A stretch of DNA of 33,840 bases from Verrucomicrobiota bacterium. Its GTDB lineage: Bacteria > Verrucomicrobiota > Verrucomicrobiia > JAWXBN01. Made by a program: the position numbers and the translations under genes. This document shows positions 25,666 to 32,441 of the stretch, piece after piece. How positions within the stretch are numbered: position 1 is the stretch's first letter; every line of letters starts with the position of its first letter. The notes under the pieces were generated by a model. It was not told the DNA's origin and searched no databases. It worked only from the letters and a program-made list of their open reading frames with translations. Location: assembly GCA_034440155.1 (NCBI GenBank), contig JAWXBN010000022.1, positions 1 through 33,840 of the forward strand. Direction: 5' to 3'.

Positions 25666-25708
25666 AAACTTTTTCCCGGAACCGGAAATTGATGTTGGAC
25701 TGCGGGAA
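25666..25708. repeat. Hairpin repeat, copy 2, right of the DinJ/YafQ locus
   Basis: This 43-bp segment starting AAACTTTTTCCCGGAACCGG is the partner of 24514-24557, same orientation. Substitutions keep a CCGG-based inverted core. It ends 26 bp before the hemL start codon, so it may sit in the hemL leader or promoter. Confidence 0.7.
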
Positions 25709-25734
25709 TATGGGCCTTATTATTTGAATCTCTT

Positions 25735-27033
25735 ATGGCTCGAAATTATTCTCTCTCCCACAAGTTATTTGAAGAAGCTCTGAAATATACCCCCGGCGGG
25801 GTACACTCACCCGTTCGCGCATTCCGCGGTGTCGGGGGGGAACCCTTCTTTGCGCAGCGGGCTGCGGGTTCGAGGGTCTTCGACGTGGACGGGAATGAAT
25901 ATATCGACTACGTCTGCACGTGGGGTCCTGCGATCCTGGGCCATGCAAATGTCCATATCCTCAAAGCCCTCAAGGAAGCCCTCGAGGAAGGGACGAGCTT
26001 CGGCATTTCCAATCCCCGTGAATTAACCTTGGCGAAAATGGTGGTCGAAAATGTTCCTTCCGTTGAAAAGGTGCGCTTTTGTAATTCCGGCACGGAGGCC
26101 TGTATGTCGGCGGTTCGACTCGCAAGGGGATTCACCGGACGCGATAAAATCATCAAGTTCGACGGATGTTATCACGGACATGCCGACTCGATGCTGGTCA
26201 AAGCGGGCAGTGGTGCACTTACGCTCGGCCAGCCCGATAGCGCGGGAGTACCGGCCGCACTGGCAGCACTCACTCTGACCCTGCCATTTAACGACCTGAC
26301 CGCCGTAAAAGAAATGGTCGCTGCACACCCGGCGCAAATTGCTGCGCTCATTCTGGAGCCGGTTCCCGCCAATGCAGGGCTTTACCTGCCGGAGCCGGGT
26401 TTTCTGGAGGGCTTGCGCAAATTATGCACGGAGGAGGGCATCGTCCTGATTTTTGATGAGGTCATGACGGGATTTCGTGTCGCCCCGGGCGGAGCACAGG
26501 AGATTTACGGGATCAGGCCTGACCTGAGTTGTTTTGGAAAAGTCATCGGGGGCGGTTTGCCCGTCGGGGCTTTCGGGGGCAGGCGCGAGATCATGGATTG
26601 GCTTGCACCGCTAGGCCCCGTTTATCAGGCGGGAACCCTTTCGGGAAATCCTCTGGCGATGGCGGCGGGGGAGGCGAATCTCAAGGAGTTATTTAGCCCC
26701 GACAAGAAACAGAACTTTGCCCGACTCAATGAATTAACCGCGCAACTTGCGCAAGGGTTGGTCGAGATCGCTAAGAAGAGGAAGATTCCTTTTACCGGAA
26801 AACAATTCGGTTCCCTATTCTGTGGTTATTTCTGCGAAGGCCCTGTGCGCCATTTGCAGGAAGCCAAAAAATCCGACACAGCCCGTTTTGCACAGTTCTT
26901 TCACGCCCTCAAGGAACGCGGGGTTTATCTGGCTCCTTCACAATTTGAAGCGGGATTTGTCTCCCTCGCGCACACGGAGCAGGATATCGCTTTTACCCTC
27001 AGCATGGCCGACGAGGCGATGGGGAAATTATAA
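25735..27033 (+). CDS. hemL: Glutamate-1-semialdehyde 2,1-aminomutase
   Basis: The 432-residue PLP enzyme converts glutamate-1-semialdehyde to 5-aminolevulinate in the C5 pathway of haem synthesis. The family motifs are in order: YTPGGVHSPVRAFRGVGGEP (19-38), FCNSGTEACMSAVRLARGFT, FDGCYHGHADSMLVKAGSG, DEVMTGFRVAPGG, and the PLP lysine in SCFGKVIGGGLPVGAFGG (Lys269). Length is normal. The upstream gap carries hairpin repeat copy 2. Downstream, an AT-rich direct repeat overlaps the stop codon and precedes vapBC. An exact dispersed 9-mer at 26334 reads AQIAAL. Two near copies (GCAACTTGC and GCCATTTGC) also occur. Confidence 0.97.
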   Translation: MARNYSLSHKLFEEALKYTPGGVHSPVRAFRGVGGEPFFAQRAAGSRVFDVDGNEYIDYVCTWGPAILGHANVHILKALKEALEEGTSFGISNPRELTLAKMVVENVPSVEKVRFCNSGTEACMSAVRLARGFTGRDKIIKFDGCYHGHADSMLVKAGSGALTLGQPDSAGVPAALAALTLTLPFNDLTAVKEMVAAHPAQIAALILEPVPANAGLYLPEPGFLEGLRKLCTEEGIVLIFDEVMTGFRVAPGGAQEIYGIRPDLSCFGKVIGGGLPVGAFGGRREIMDWLAPLGPVYQAGTLSGNPLAMAAGEANLKELFSPDKKQNFARLNELTAQLAQGLVEIAKKRKIPFTGKQFGSLFCGYFCEGPVRHLQEAKKSDTARFAQFFHALKERGVYLAPSQFEAGFVSLAHTEQDIAFTLSMADEAMGKL

Positions 27034-27061
27034 TTGAAATTATAATTTTGTAGCTTATATT
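27025..27061 (+). promoter_or_regulatory. AT-rich direct repeat and candidate vapBC promoter
   Basis: AAATTATAATT occurs twice, at 27025-27035 and 27037-27047 (12-bp period), each copy near-palindromic, overlapping the hemL stop. TTGAAA (27034-27039) and TATATT (27056-27061) are spaced 16 bp apart and could be the promoter, leaving almost no leader before the ATG at 27068. The repeats are placed where an autorepressing ribbon-helix-helix antitoxin would bind. Confidence 0.4.
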
Positions 27062-27067
27062 TGAGAT

Positions 27068-27301
27068 ATGTCACAAATCACGATCTACTTGGATGAGACA
27101 CTTATTCATGAGGTGAAAGTTGCCGCACGGAAAGAGAAAAAATCTGTTTCTGAGTGGATGAAAGACTCGGCCATTAAAAATCTGAAGAACAATGAGTGGT
27201 CTGAGGATTTTTTAAAAACATTTGGAGCGATCAGTGATGAAACATTTATCCGACACCCACAGCCGGCTCAATCATCAGATGACTATCCGAGGTTTGATTA
27301 A
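27068..27301 (+). CDS. vapB: Ribbon-helix-helix antitoxin (VapB-like)
   Basis: This 77-residue antitoxin has an N-terminal ribbon-helix-helix (ITIYLDETLIHEVKVAARKE, then KSVSEWMKDSAIKNL) of the CopG/MetJ class. The acidic, disordered C-terminal tail (SSDDYPRFD) suits toxin capture. The stop codon abuts the toxin ATG directly (0 bp), as in coupled toxin-antitoxin operons. AT content is higher than in hemL, consistent with acquisition. It should bind the VapC-like protein and repress the operon. Assignment to vapB is by partner, since RHH is one of several folds used for VapB. Confidence 0.82.
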   Translation: MSQITIYLDETLIHEVKVAARKEKKSVSEWMKDSAIKNLKNNEWSEDFLKTFGAISDETFIRHPQPAQSSDDYPRFD

Positions 27302-27706
27302 ATGTCTGGCTTTTATTTGGACTCAGATACATGCATTGACTTCCTGCGTGGGAATAATCGTGGATTATATGATAAGATTCAGGATCTTGATCATGGGTCA
27401 TTATTGATTCCAAGCATGGTTAAGGCAGAGTTGATTTATGGAGCATATTGTAGTCACCGACAAAATGAAAATAGGAAAATTTTGGATGTTTTTCTAGGTG
27501 AATTTAAGACTGTAGACTTTGATAGCTCAGCGGCAGAATATTATGCGAAGATTAAAATTGAATTAAAAAAATCAGGTCAGCCTATTGGGGGTAATGACAT
27601 GGTTATTGCCTCCACTGTTCTCTCAAGAAATGGGACTTTAATCACACGTAACCATGCGGAGTTCTCACGGATTGAAGGACTACGGTGGGAAGATTGGAGT
27701 CAATGA
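27302..27706 (+). CDS. vapC: VapC-family PIN-domain ribonuclease toxin
   Basis: This 134-residue PIN-domain nuclease of the VapC toxin class cuts tRNA or rRNA in characterised homologues. The acidic metal site is intact: Asp7 in FYLDSDTCIDFLRG, Glu43 in VKAELIYGAY, and Asp99 in GGNDMVIASTVL. The closing ITRNHAEFSRIEGL is typical of the fold. It looks fully functional, unlike the YafQ-like toxin upstream. The stop codon overlaps the start of the LOG gene by 4 bases (ATGA), so translation of a housekeeping-type gene is coupled to a toxin gene. The vapBC pair contains no exact copy of the dispersed 9-mer. Confidence 0.9.
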   Translation: MSGFYLDSDTCIDFLRGNNRGLYDKIQDLDHGSLLIPSMVKAELIYGAYCSHRQNENRKILDVFLGEFKTVDFDSSAAEYYAKIKIELKKSGQPIGGNDMVIASTVLSRNGTLITRNHAEFSRIEGLRWEDWSQ

Positions 27707-28281
27707 AATCCATCTGTGTTTATCTCGGGTCGATGCGCAATTTGCACGGGGATTATATTGAAGCGGCTCGGGAATTAGGAAGGGAGCTGGCCCGGCGGAA
27801 GATCCGGCTTGTTTACGGTGCCGGTAATGTCGGGCTCATGGGCGAGCTGGCCAATAGTGTCCTGGAAAATGGTGGGGAAGTCATCGGGGTCATCCCACGT
27901 TCCATGGTCGAGCGTGAGTGGGCGCACATGAATCTGAGTAAATTGCACGTGGTCGAGACCATGCATGAACGTAAGGCGCTGATGGCAGAAATGGCCGATG
28001 CCTTTATCGCCATGCCCGGAGGCTTAGGTACCCTCGAAGAGATTGCGGAATGCCTGACATGGATCCAGCTCGGGTTCCTCCATAAACCCGCCGCTTTTTG
28101 GAATGTGCGCCGTTATTACGATTTATTTGCCGGATTCATCACCCAGATGGAACGGGAGGGGTTTATCCGCGATAGCGACCGGGATTTCATCTTTATGCAC
28201 GAGAAACTCGGGAGCGTTTTTGATTATCTTGAGGCAAATTGCCTTCCGCAGAGTGCCGGGGACAATTTGAGTAAATCTTAG
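27703..28281 (+). CDS. LOG family protein (cytokinin riboside 5'-monophosphate phosphoribohydrolase-like)
   Basis: This 192-residue LOG-family protein is predicted to hydrolyse nucleoside 5'-monophosphates, releasing the base and ribose-5-phosphate. The signature MPGGLGTLEEIAECLTWIQL with the nucleotide-binding PGGxGTxxE motif is at about residues 105-124. The N-terminal Rossmann-like start is ICVYLGSMRNLHGDY, where the family usually has GS. GAGNVGLMG and MHERKALM are also conserved. I chose ATG 27703 because GGAG lies 6 bases before it; a start at 27685 would add six residues inside vapC. It overlaps vapC by 4 bp. Exact dispersed 9-mers lie at 27737 and 28234. A short GCAGG-TAT-CCTGC hairpin at 28288-28300 separates it from the convergent DUF429 gene. 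Confidence 0.88.
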   Translation: MKSICVYLGSMRNLHGDYIEAARELGRELARRKIRLVYGAGNVGLMGELANSVLENGGEVIGVIPRSMVEREWAHMNLSKLHVVETMHERKALMAEMADAFIAMPGGLGTLEEIAECLTWIQLGFLHKPAAFWNVRRYYDLFAGFITQMEREGFIRDSDRDFIFMHEKLGSVFDYLEANCLPQSAGDNLSKS

Positions 28282-29404
28282 CTAGTTGCAGGTATCCTGC
28301 GGATGACTGACTTTATGGGTGAGGAATCTGCCCTGCTGGAACGAGGATATATCCCTCCTTTAAATCTCCATAAATACGGGGTTGATAGATCCATGCGTGT
28401 AGGGCGGTGTAAGCGCAGATGAAGGCGTCGAGGGTGTCTTCGTGTTTTTTTAATTCTTTCCCGCGCAATTTGCTCAATGGTGCGAGTAAAATATTTTTGG
28501 GAAAAGTGGCAGGGGGATGGGCGTTTTCCAGTGAGGAGATTGCTTCGCGGAAACGTTTGAATTCCCCCAGGATAAAATCCCGGGAACGGTGCGGGCGTGA
28601 TTTATATTCGAAAATCAAGGGGAGATTAAAGAGGGTGACATTTGCCGCGTGGGGGAATACCTCGATGACCCGGCGCAATTTGCGCGTGTGGGGTTCCCAT
28701 TCTGGGTCAGAGCTGAATCCCAAGGGCTTGAGGTTTTCGAGTATTTCTTCTGCGCGCAATTTGCCCCCACCCCATTTACAGAGGCGTTGCCGGTTGGACG
28801 GGTGGGCCCCGGCGTGGCATTTTCGGAAATCTTTATTTAAGAGTTTCTCGGCATTACGTGAACCGGATTGATTTGGGACGATCAAAGGTGCGTCGATCGC
28901 GATAATCCCTTGTTGTCCCTGTGAGAACTCTTCCCGGATGTAAGCGGCGATTTCCTCATTACTCCCGATATCCGGCACGAACCCCGTGCAATTTGCTCGG
29001 GCCCCATCCCACTCCAGAGTGCAAATGGCTGATGGATTCTTGAGCGACCAAGCGAGATCGAGGCCGATGAATTTCATGATTTAGAAATGAACAGCGGGAA
29101 CACTAGTGCGCGCCATTAGCGGCGGTACATTCAAAGACGAGGGGCTCGATGCCCGTAGCTGCTTTGTATTGGTCGTGGAGATTACTGATAAATGAGGCGG
29201 CGGATTTCTTTTCGACAAGATTGATCGTGGCTCCGCCGAATCCTCCACCGCTCAGGCGGGCTCCGAGACAACCGGGTAATTTGCGGGCGAGGTCCACAAG
29301 GATATCGAGCTCCATGCAGCTATTCTCGAAATATTTGATCGAGCTCGCGTGGGAGGCGAACATGGCCTCACCCAAGGGAGTGATTTGACCTTCGCGCAAT
29401 TTGC
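28234..29404. repeat. Dense cluster of the dispersed 9-mer GCAAATTGC
   Basis: Six exact copies of GCAAATTGC/GCAATTTGC occur in 1.17 kb: 28234, 28465, 28675, 28756, 28988 and 29396. Four of them are inside the DUF429 gene. Four of the six are extended to GCGCAATTTGC. Near copies differing at one base lie at 27938, 29275 and 29480. In the coding strand they read ANC, KLR, KLR, KLR, ANC and KLR, so both amino-acid frame and sequence vary. Confidence 0.85.
28313..29077 (-). CDS. DUF429 domain protein (predicted nuclease-like fold)
   Basis: This 254-residue protein begins FIGLDLAWSLKNPSAI, a ribonuclease-H-like first strand with an acidic residue. It continues with GIIAIDAPLIVPNQSGSRNAEK and RRVIEVFPHAANVTLFNLP, and ends with KKHEDTLDAFICAYTALHAW. 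These are the conserved DUF429 blocks. The acidic residues (Asp7, the IDAPL Asp, and the EDTLDA Asp residues) are placed like a metal-dependent nuclease site, but no activity is established for the family. It is unusually rich in the dispersed 9-mer (four copies in 765 bp). It is convergent with the LOG gene and lies 25 bp after galK on the same strand. Confidence 0.85.
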   Translation of the reverse strand: MKFIGLDLAWSLKNPSAICTLEWDGARANCTGFVPDIGSNEEIAAYIREEFSQGQQGIIAIDAPLIVPNQSGSRNAEKLLNKDFRKCHAGAHPSNRQRLCKWGGGKLRAEEILENLKPLGFSSDPEWEPHTRKLRRVIEVFPHAANVTLFNLPLIFEYKSRPHRSRDFILGEFKRFREAISSLENAHPPATFPKNILLAPLSKLRGKELKKHEDTLDAFICAYTALHAWIYQPRIYGDLKEGYILVPAGQIPHP

Positions 29405-30188
29405 TTATCGAGGCGATCACACGTTCATTTTCCCCCACGACATGCATGGCGCGTTTATATGCTAATGAATCCTTGTCGGGCAATTTGTTTTCTAGGAGCA
29501 GCCTATCGGCATCGCGGAGGGCCTTGACGCCGAGCTCGGCAGCAGCTGCTTCACAACTGGCTCGGCGCTCATTGTATTCCCCGGCGACGAGGGAGTGTTT
29601 GACATTTGAGTGTGCGATGACAAAACAGGTGTCCGTACTCAGGGGGATGTTATCGATCTCCAGGCTGCGGCAATCAATAAAAATCGCATGGTCTTTTTTG
29701 CCATAAAGGGAACTGATCTGGTCGAGGAGTCCGCATTTCACCCCGACGAAATTATTTTCAGCCGCTTGGCATACCTTGGCTATGTCTAGGCGATCCATCG
29801 GAAATCCGAAAAGTTTTTGCAGGAAGAGTGCGGTGGAGACTTCTAGGGCGGCGGAACTGCTTAAACCTGCGCCGAGGGGGAGATTGCTACTGATCGACAT
29901 TTCAAACCCGCCGAGGCGGAGGCCGCGTTTGAGTAGCTCATCCACTACTCCGAGAGGGTAATTCACCCAAGAGTTTTCCCCGTCCTGCGGTTTGATATTT
30001 TCCAAATCTGTCTGGAAAGGGTGGGCAAATTGCCCGGTACTGAGAATGATTTTGTCGTCTGCCCGAGATTGGCCGGAGACGGTGGTTCCTTTGTCCACGG
30101 CGATGGACATGACGAATCCTTCATTGTAATCAGTGTGGTTACCGAGGAGTTCGGCCCGGCCAGGGGCATAAGCGGTAGCTGTCGTCAT
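29103..30188 (-). CDS. galK: Galactokinase-type GHMP kinase
   Basis: This 361-residue sugar kinase should phosphorylate galactose at C1 (Leloir pathway). GHMP motifs are complete: PGRAELLGNHTDYNEGF (about 9-25), the phosphate loop LPLGAGLSSSAALEVS (about 105-120), the catalytic Asp in CGLLDQISSLYG, and GARLSGGGFGGATI near the end. The first motif departs from the usual galactokinase signature GR-x-N-LIG-E-HTDY by having Glu for Asn and Asn for Glu. The latter position contacts the sugar in studied galactokinases, so substrate preference may differ. No galT, galE or transporter lies in the window. The OmpA-like gene ends 26 bp upstream of the start. Confidence 0.9.
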   Translation of the reverse strand: MTTATAYAPGRAELLGNHTDYNEGFVMSIAVDKGTTVSGQSRADDKIILSTGQFAHPFQTDLENIKPQDGENSWVNYPLGVVDELLKRGLRLGGFEMSISSNLPLGAGLSSSAALEVSTALFLQKLFGFPMDRLDIAKVCQAAENNFVGVKCGLLDQISSLYGKKDHAIFIDCRSLEIDNIPLSTDTCFVIAHSNVKHSLVAGEYNERRASCEAAAAELGVKALRDADRLLLENKLPDKDSLAYKRAMHVVGENERVIASISKLREGQITPLGEAMFASHASSIKYFENSCMELDILVDLARKLPGCLGARLSGGGFGGATINLVEKKSAASFISNLHDQYKAATGIEPLVFECTAANGAH

Positions 30189-30214
30189 GGAGTCCCTTTA
30201 TCAGAGATTTTTTT

Positions 30215-31033
30215 TTAATTTGATTTCTTTTTATCCGTGGTCGCAGAGGCAGGTGTCGTCGCAGGGGCTTTAAAAGGGATCAGGACGATTTCAAGGCGGC
30301 GGTTGACGGCGCGGTTAGCATCACTGTTATTGGGGACAATCGGTTTAGTGTCGGCGAGGCCCATGGCTTGGAGGCGGTTACCGGGGATACCTTGGTCTTC
30401 GAGGTAACGGACAGCTTCAGCGGCGCGGGACGCGGAGAGTTCCCAGTTTGAGGCGAATTTTCCGCCGGTACGGACGGGCAGGTCATCGGTGTGACCTTCG
30501 ATACGGGCGGCACGGTCAGGGAAACGTTTCAGGGCGAGTGCGATTTTATCGAGGATTTCTTTGGCTTTCGGACCGATACCTTGTTTACCGGACTCGAGGG
30601 GGATACGGTCTGTGATTTTAATGACGAGCTGGTCGCCGGCTTCACTGACCGTCACATCTTGGGAATCGATTTGGTTGCGGAGATCGTCACGGAGGCCACC
30701 GGAAGCTTTTTGCAGTTTATCTTTTTCTTGTGCAATTTGCAGCATCTTCGTCTTTGTATCCGTGAGGTTCTGGGTGAGCATGGTTAATTCCGCGTTTTTC
30801 GCTTCTAATTCGGAATTTTTCCGGATGACCTCATTCTGGACGGACTGGACTTCGAGCCTCCTATTTTCCACCTCGGCGGAGAGAATCCGAGTATCCTCCT
30901 TCATTTTATTCATCTGCTCATGGTATGCAGCACGCCCGCCGAGCAGGTAAACAGATAAAATTCCGGTAAAAAGAGCAAATGCACCGAGAAACACAGCGCC
31001 AAACAAAGGAACCCTAATTTTGTGAAAATCCAT
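30215..31033 (-). CDS. OmpA/MotB-like peptidoglycan-binding membrane protein
   Basis: This 272-residue protein has one N-terminal transmembrane helix (about 8-30, PLFGAVFLGAFALFTGILSV) and a long coiled coil (about 35-110, heptads with KMKEDTRILSAEVENRRLEV). The C-terminal OmpA-like domain contains IEGHTDDLPVRTGGKFASNW, ELSASRAAEAVRYLE and SDANRAVNRRLEIVL. The Asp and Arg residues of the peptidoglycan-binding pocket are present. The MotB-like TGGKFASNWELS wording suggests a stator-like or cell-wall tether role, but no motA partner is adjacent. A TTG at 31045 gives four extra residues; I prefer ATG 31033. An exact dispersed 9-mer at 30732 lies in the coiled-coil region. Confidence 0.85.
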   Translation of the reverse strand: MDFHKIRVPLFGAVFLGAFALFTGILSVYLLGGRAAYHEQMNKMKEDTRILSAEVENRRLEVQSVQNEVIRKNSELEAKNAELTMLTQNLTDTKTKMLQIAQEKDKLQKASGGLRDDLRNQIDSQDVTVSEAGDQLVIKITDRIPLESGKQGIGPKAKEILDKIALALKRFPDRAARIEGHTDDLPVRTGGKFASNWELSASRAAEAVRYLEDQGIPGNRLQAMGLADTKPIVPNNSDANRAVNRRLEIVLIPFKAPATTPASATTDKKKSN

Positions 31034-31218
31034 AGTATCATTCAACTAATAGGAAAACCGGATGGGTTCAAGACTAAAACTTAGCCAAAAAATTCTTTAC
31101 TCCACCGCACGATTATTTTTATGAGATGCGGGAGTAATGAGCGGGTGGTAAAGGAAAATTCAAGCTTTTGACTGTGGACTTGCAGCTTTGGCGGGAATCT
31201 ACTATATGTTACACTCTT

Positions 31219-32418
31219 GTGTCTAAAAAGGTCCAAAGATTAAGTCCGATTGCCCGTCACGTGCAGAGTATTCCACGTTCCGGCATCCGTGATTTTTTCG
31301 AGATTGTTTCCACGATGAAAGAGGTGATTTCATTGGGGATCGGGGAGCCGGACTTTGTTACCCCTTGGCATATCCGGGAATCGGCGATATATGCCCTTGA
31401 ACGGGGGAAAACGAGTTATACTTCGAATCTGGGTCTTTTAAAACTGCGTAAGGAGATTTCCCGTTACGTTCAAAATCATTTTAATATCGGATATAATCCG
31501 GAAAACGAGGTGATCGTGACGGTGGGGGTCTCCGAGGCGATGGATTTGGCCTTGCGGGCGTTGATCGACCCGGGGGATGAGGTGATTTACCACGAGCCGT
31601 GTTATGTTTCTTATAGTCCGAGTATCTGTTTAGCCCACGGGATTCCTGTGTCTGTCCCCACGTCATTTGAGGATGGATGGTCGGTGACAGCGGAGAAAAT
31701 CAGCAAGGCGATAACGCCTAAATCAAAAATCCTGATTTTGAATTTCCCGACTAACCCGACCGGAGGAACCATGGAGCGGGCTGAGCTTGAAAAAATCGCC
31801 CAGCTTTGCCAGGATCATGACCTGATTTGCCTTTCGGACGAGATTTATTCGGAATTAACTTATGAAGGCAGTCATGTATCCATCGCTTCCCTGCCCGGGA
31901 TGAGGGAGAGGACGATCTTCTTGCATGGATTCTCGAAGGCTTTTGCCATGACCGGATTCCGTATCGGTTATGCTTGCGCGCCGCCCGAGATGACGGAGGC
32001 CATGATGAAGATTCACCAATACGCCATGCTTTGTGCTCCGATCATTAGTCAAGAGGCCGCCTATGAGGCTTTGGTGAATGGGGGGGATAATGTCGCGCGG
32101 ATGAAGGATGATTACCATGCGCGGCGGAATTTTATCGTAAACTCTTTTAATTCATTAGGAATGAAATGTATGATGCCGCGTGGGGCGTTTTATGCATTCC
32201 CATCAATCGGATTTACAGGGCTGAAATCACATGATTTTGCCATCGATCTCTTAAAAACGCAGAAGGTTGCTGTCGTGCCCGGCAATGCCTTCGGGGAAAG
32301 TGGGGAAGGATTCGTCCGTTGCTCTTACTCGACTGCGCTTCATAAGATTGAGCTGGCCATCGAAAAGCTCGGGAGCTTTTTGGAGACGTATCAAAAACGT
32401 TCCGATTCCGCCGCCTAG
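31219..32418 (+). CDS. PLP-dependent class I/II aminotransferase
   Basis: This fold-type I aminotransferase (399 residues from GTG 31219) belongs to the AspC/PatA-like group. Motifs are SLGIGEPDFVTPWHIRESAI, the NFPTNPTGG loop, SDEIYSEL with the PLP Asp, the PLP lysine in HGFSKAFAMTGFRIGYA, and the C-terminal Arg region EGFVRCSYS. The amino-acid substrate is not determinable from sequence. The start is inferred: GTG 31219 precedes the conserved LSPIARHVQSIPRSGIRDFF block. An upstream TTG at 31168 would read through a candidate promoter (TTGCAG, 17 bp, TATATG). The next gene starts 23 bp downstream. Confidence 0.9.
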   Translation: MSKKVQRLSPIARHVQSIPRSGIRDFFEIVSTMKEVISLGIGEPDFVTPWHIRESAIYALERGKTSYTSNLGLLKLRKEISRYVQNHFNIGYNPENEVIVTVGVSEAMDLALRALIDPGDEVIYHEPCYVSYSPSICLAHGIPVSVPTSFEDGWSVTAEKISKAITPKSKILILNFPTNPTGGTMERAELEKIAQLCQDHDLICLSDEIYSELTYEGSHVSIASLPGMRERTIFLHGFSKAFAMTGFRIGYACAPPEMTEAMMKIHQYAMLCAPIISQEAAYEALVNGGDNVARMKDDYHARRNFIVNSFNSLGMKCMMPRGAFYAFPSIGFTGLKSHDFAIDLLKTQKVAVVPGNAFGESGEGFVRCSYSTALHKIELAIEKLGSFLETYQKRSDSAA

Positions 32419-32441
32419 AGTATTTTTCTCATCTTATACCT

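Noticed and set aside
28288-28300. GCAGG-TAT-CCTGC hairpin as a bidirectional terminator
   Set aside because: The stem is only 5 bp and lacks a T-run on either side; possible but unsupported.
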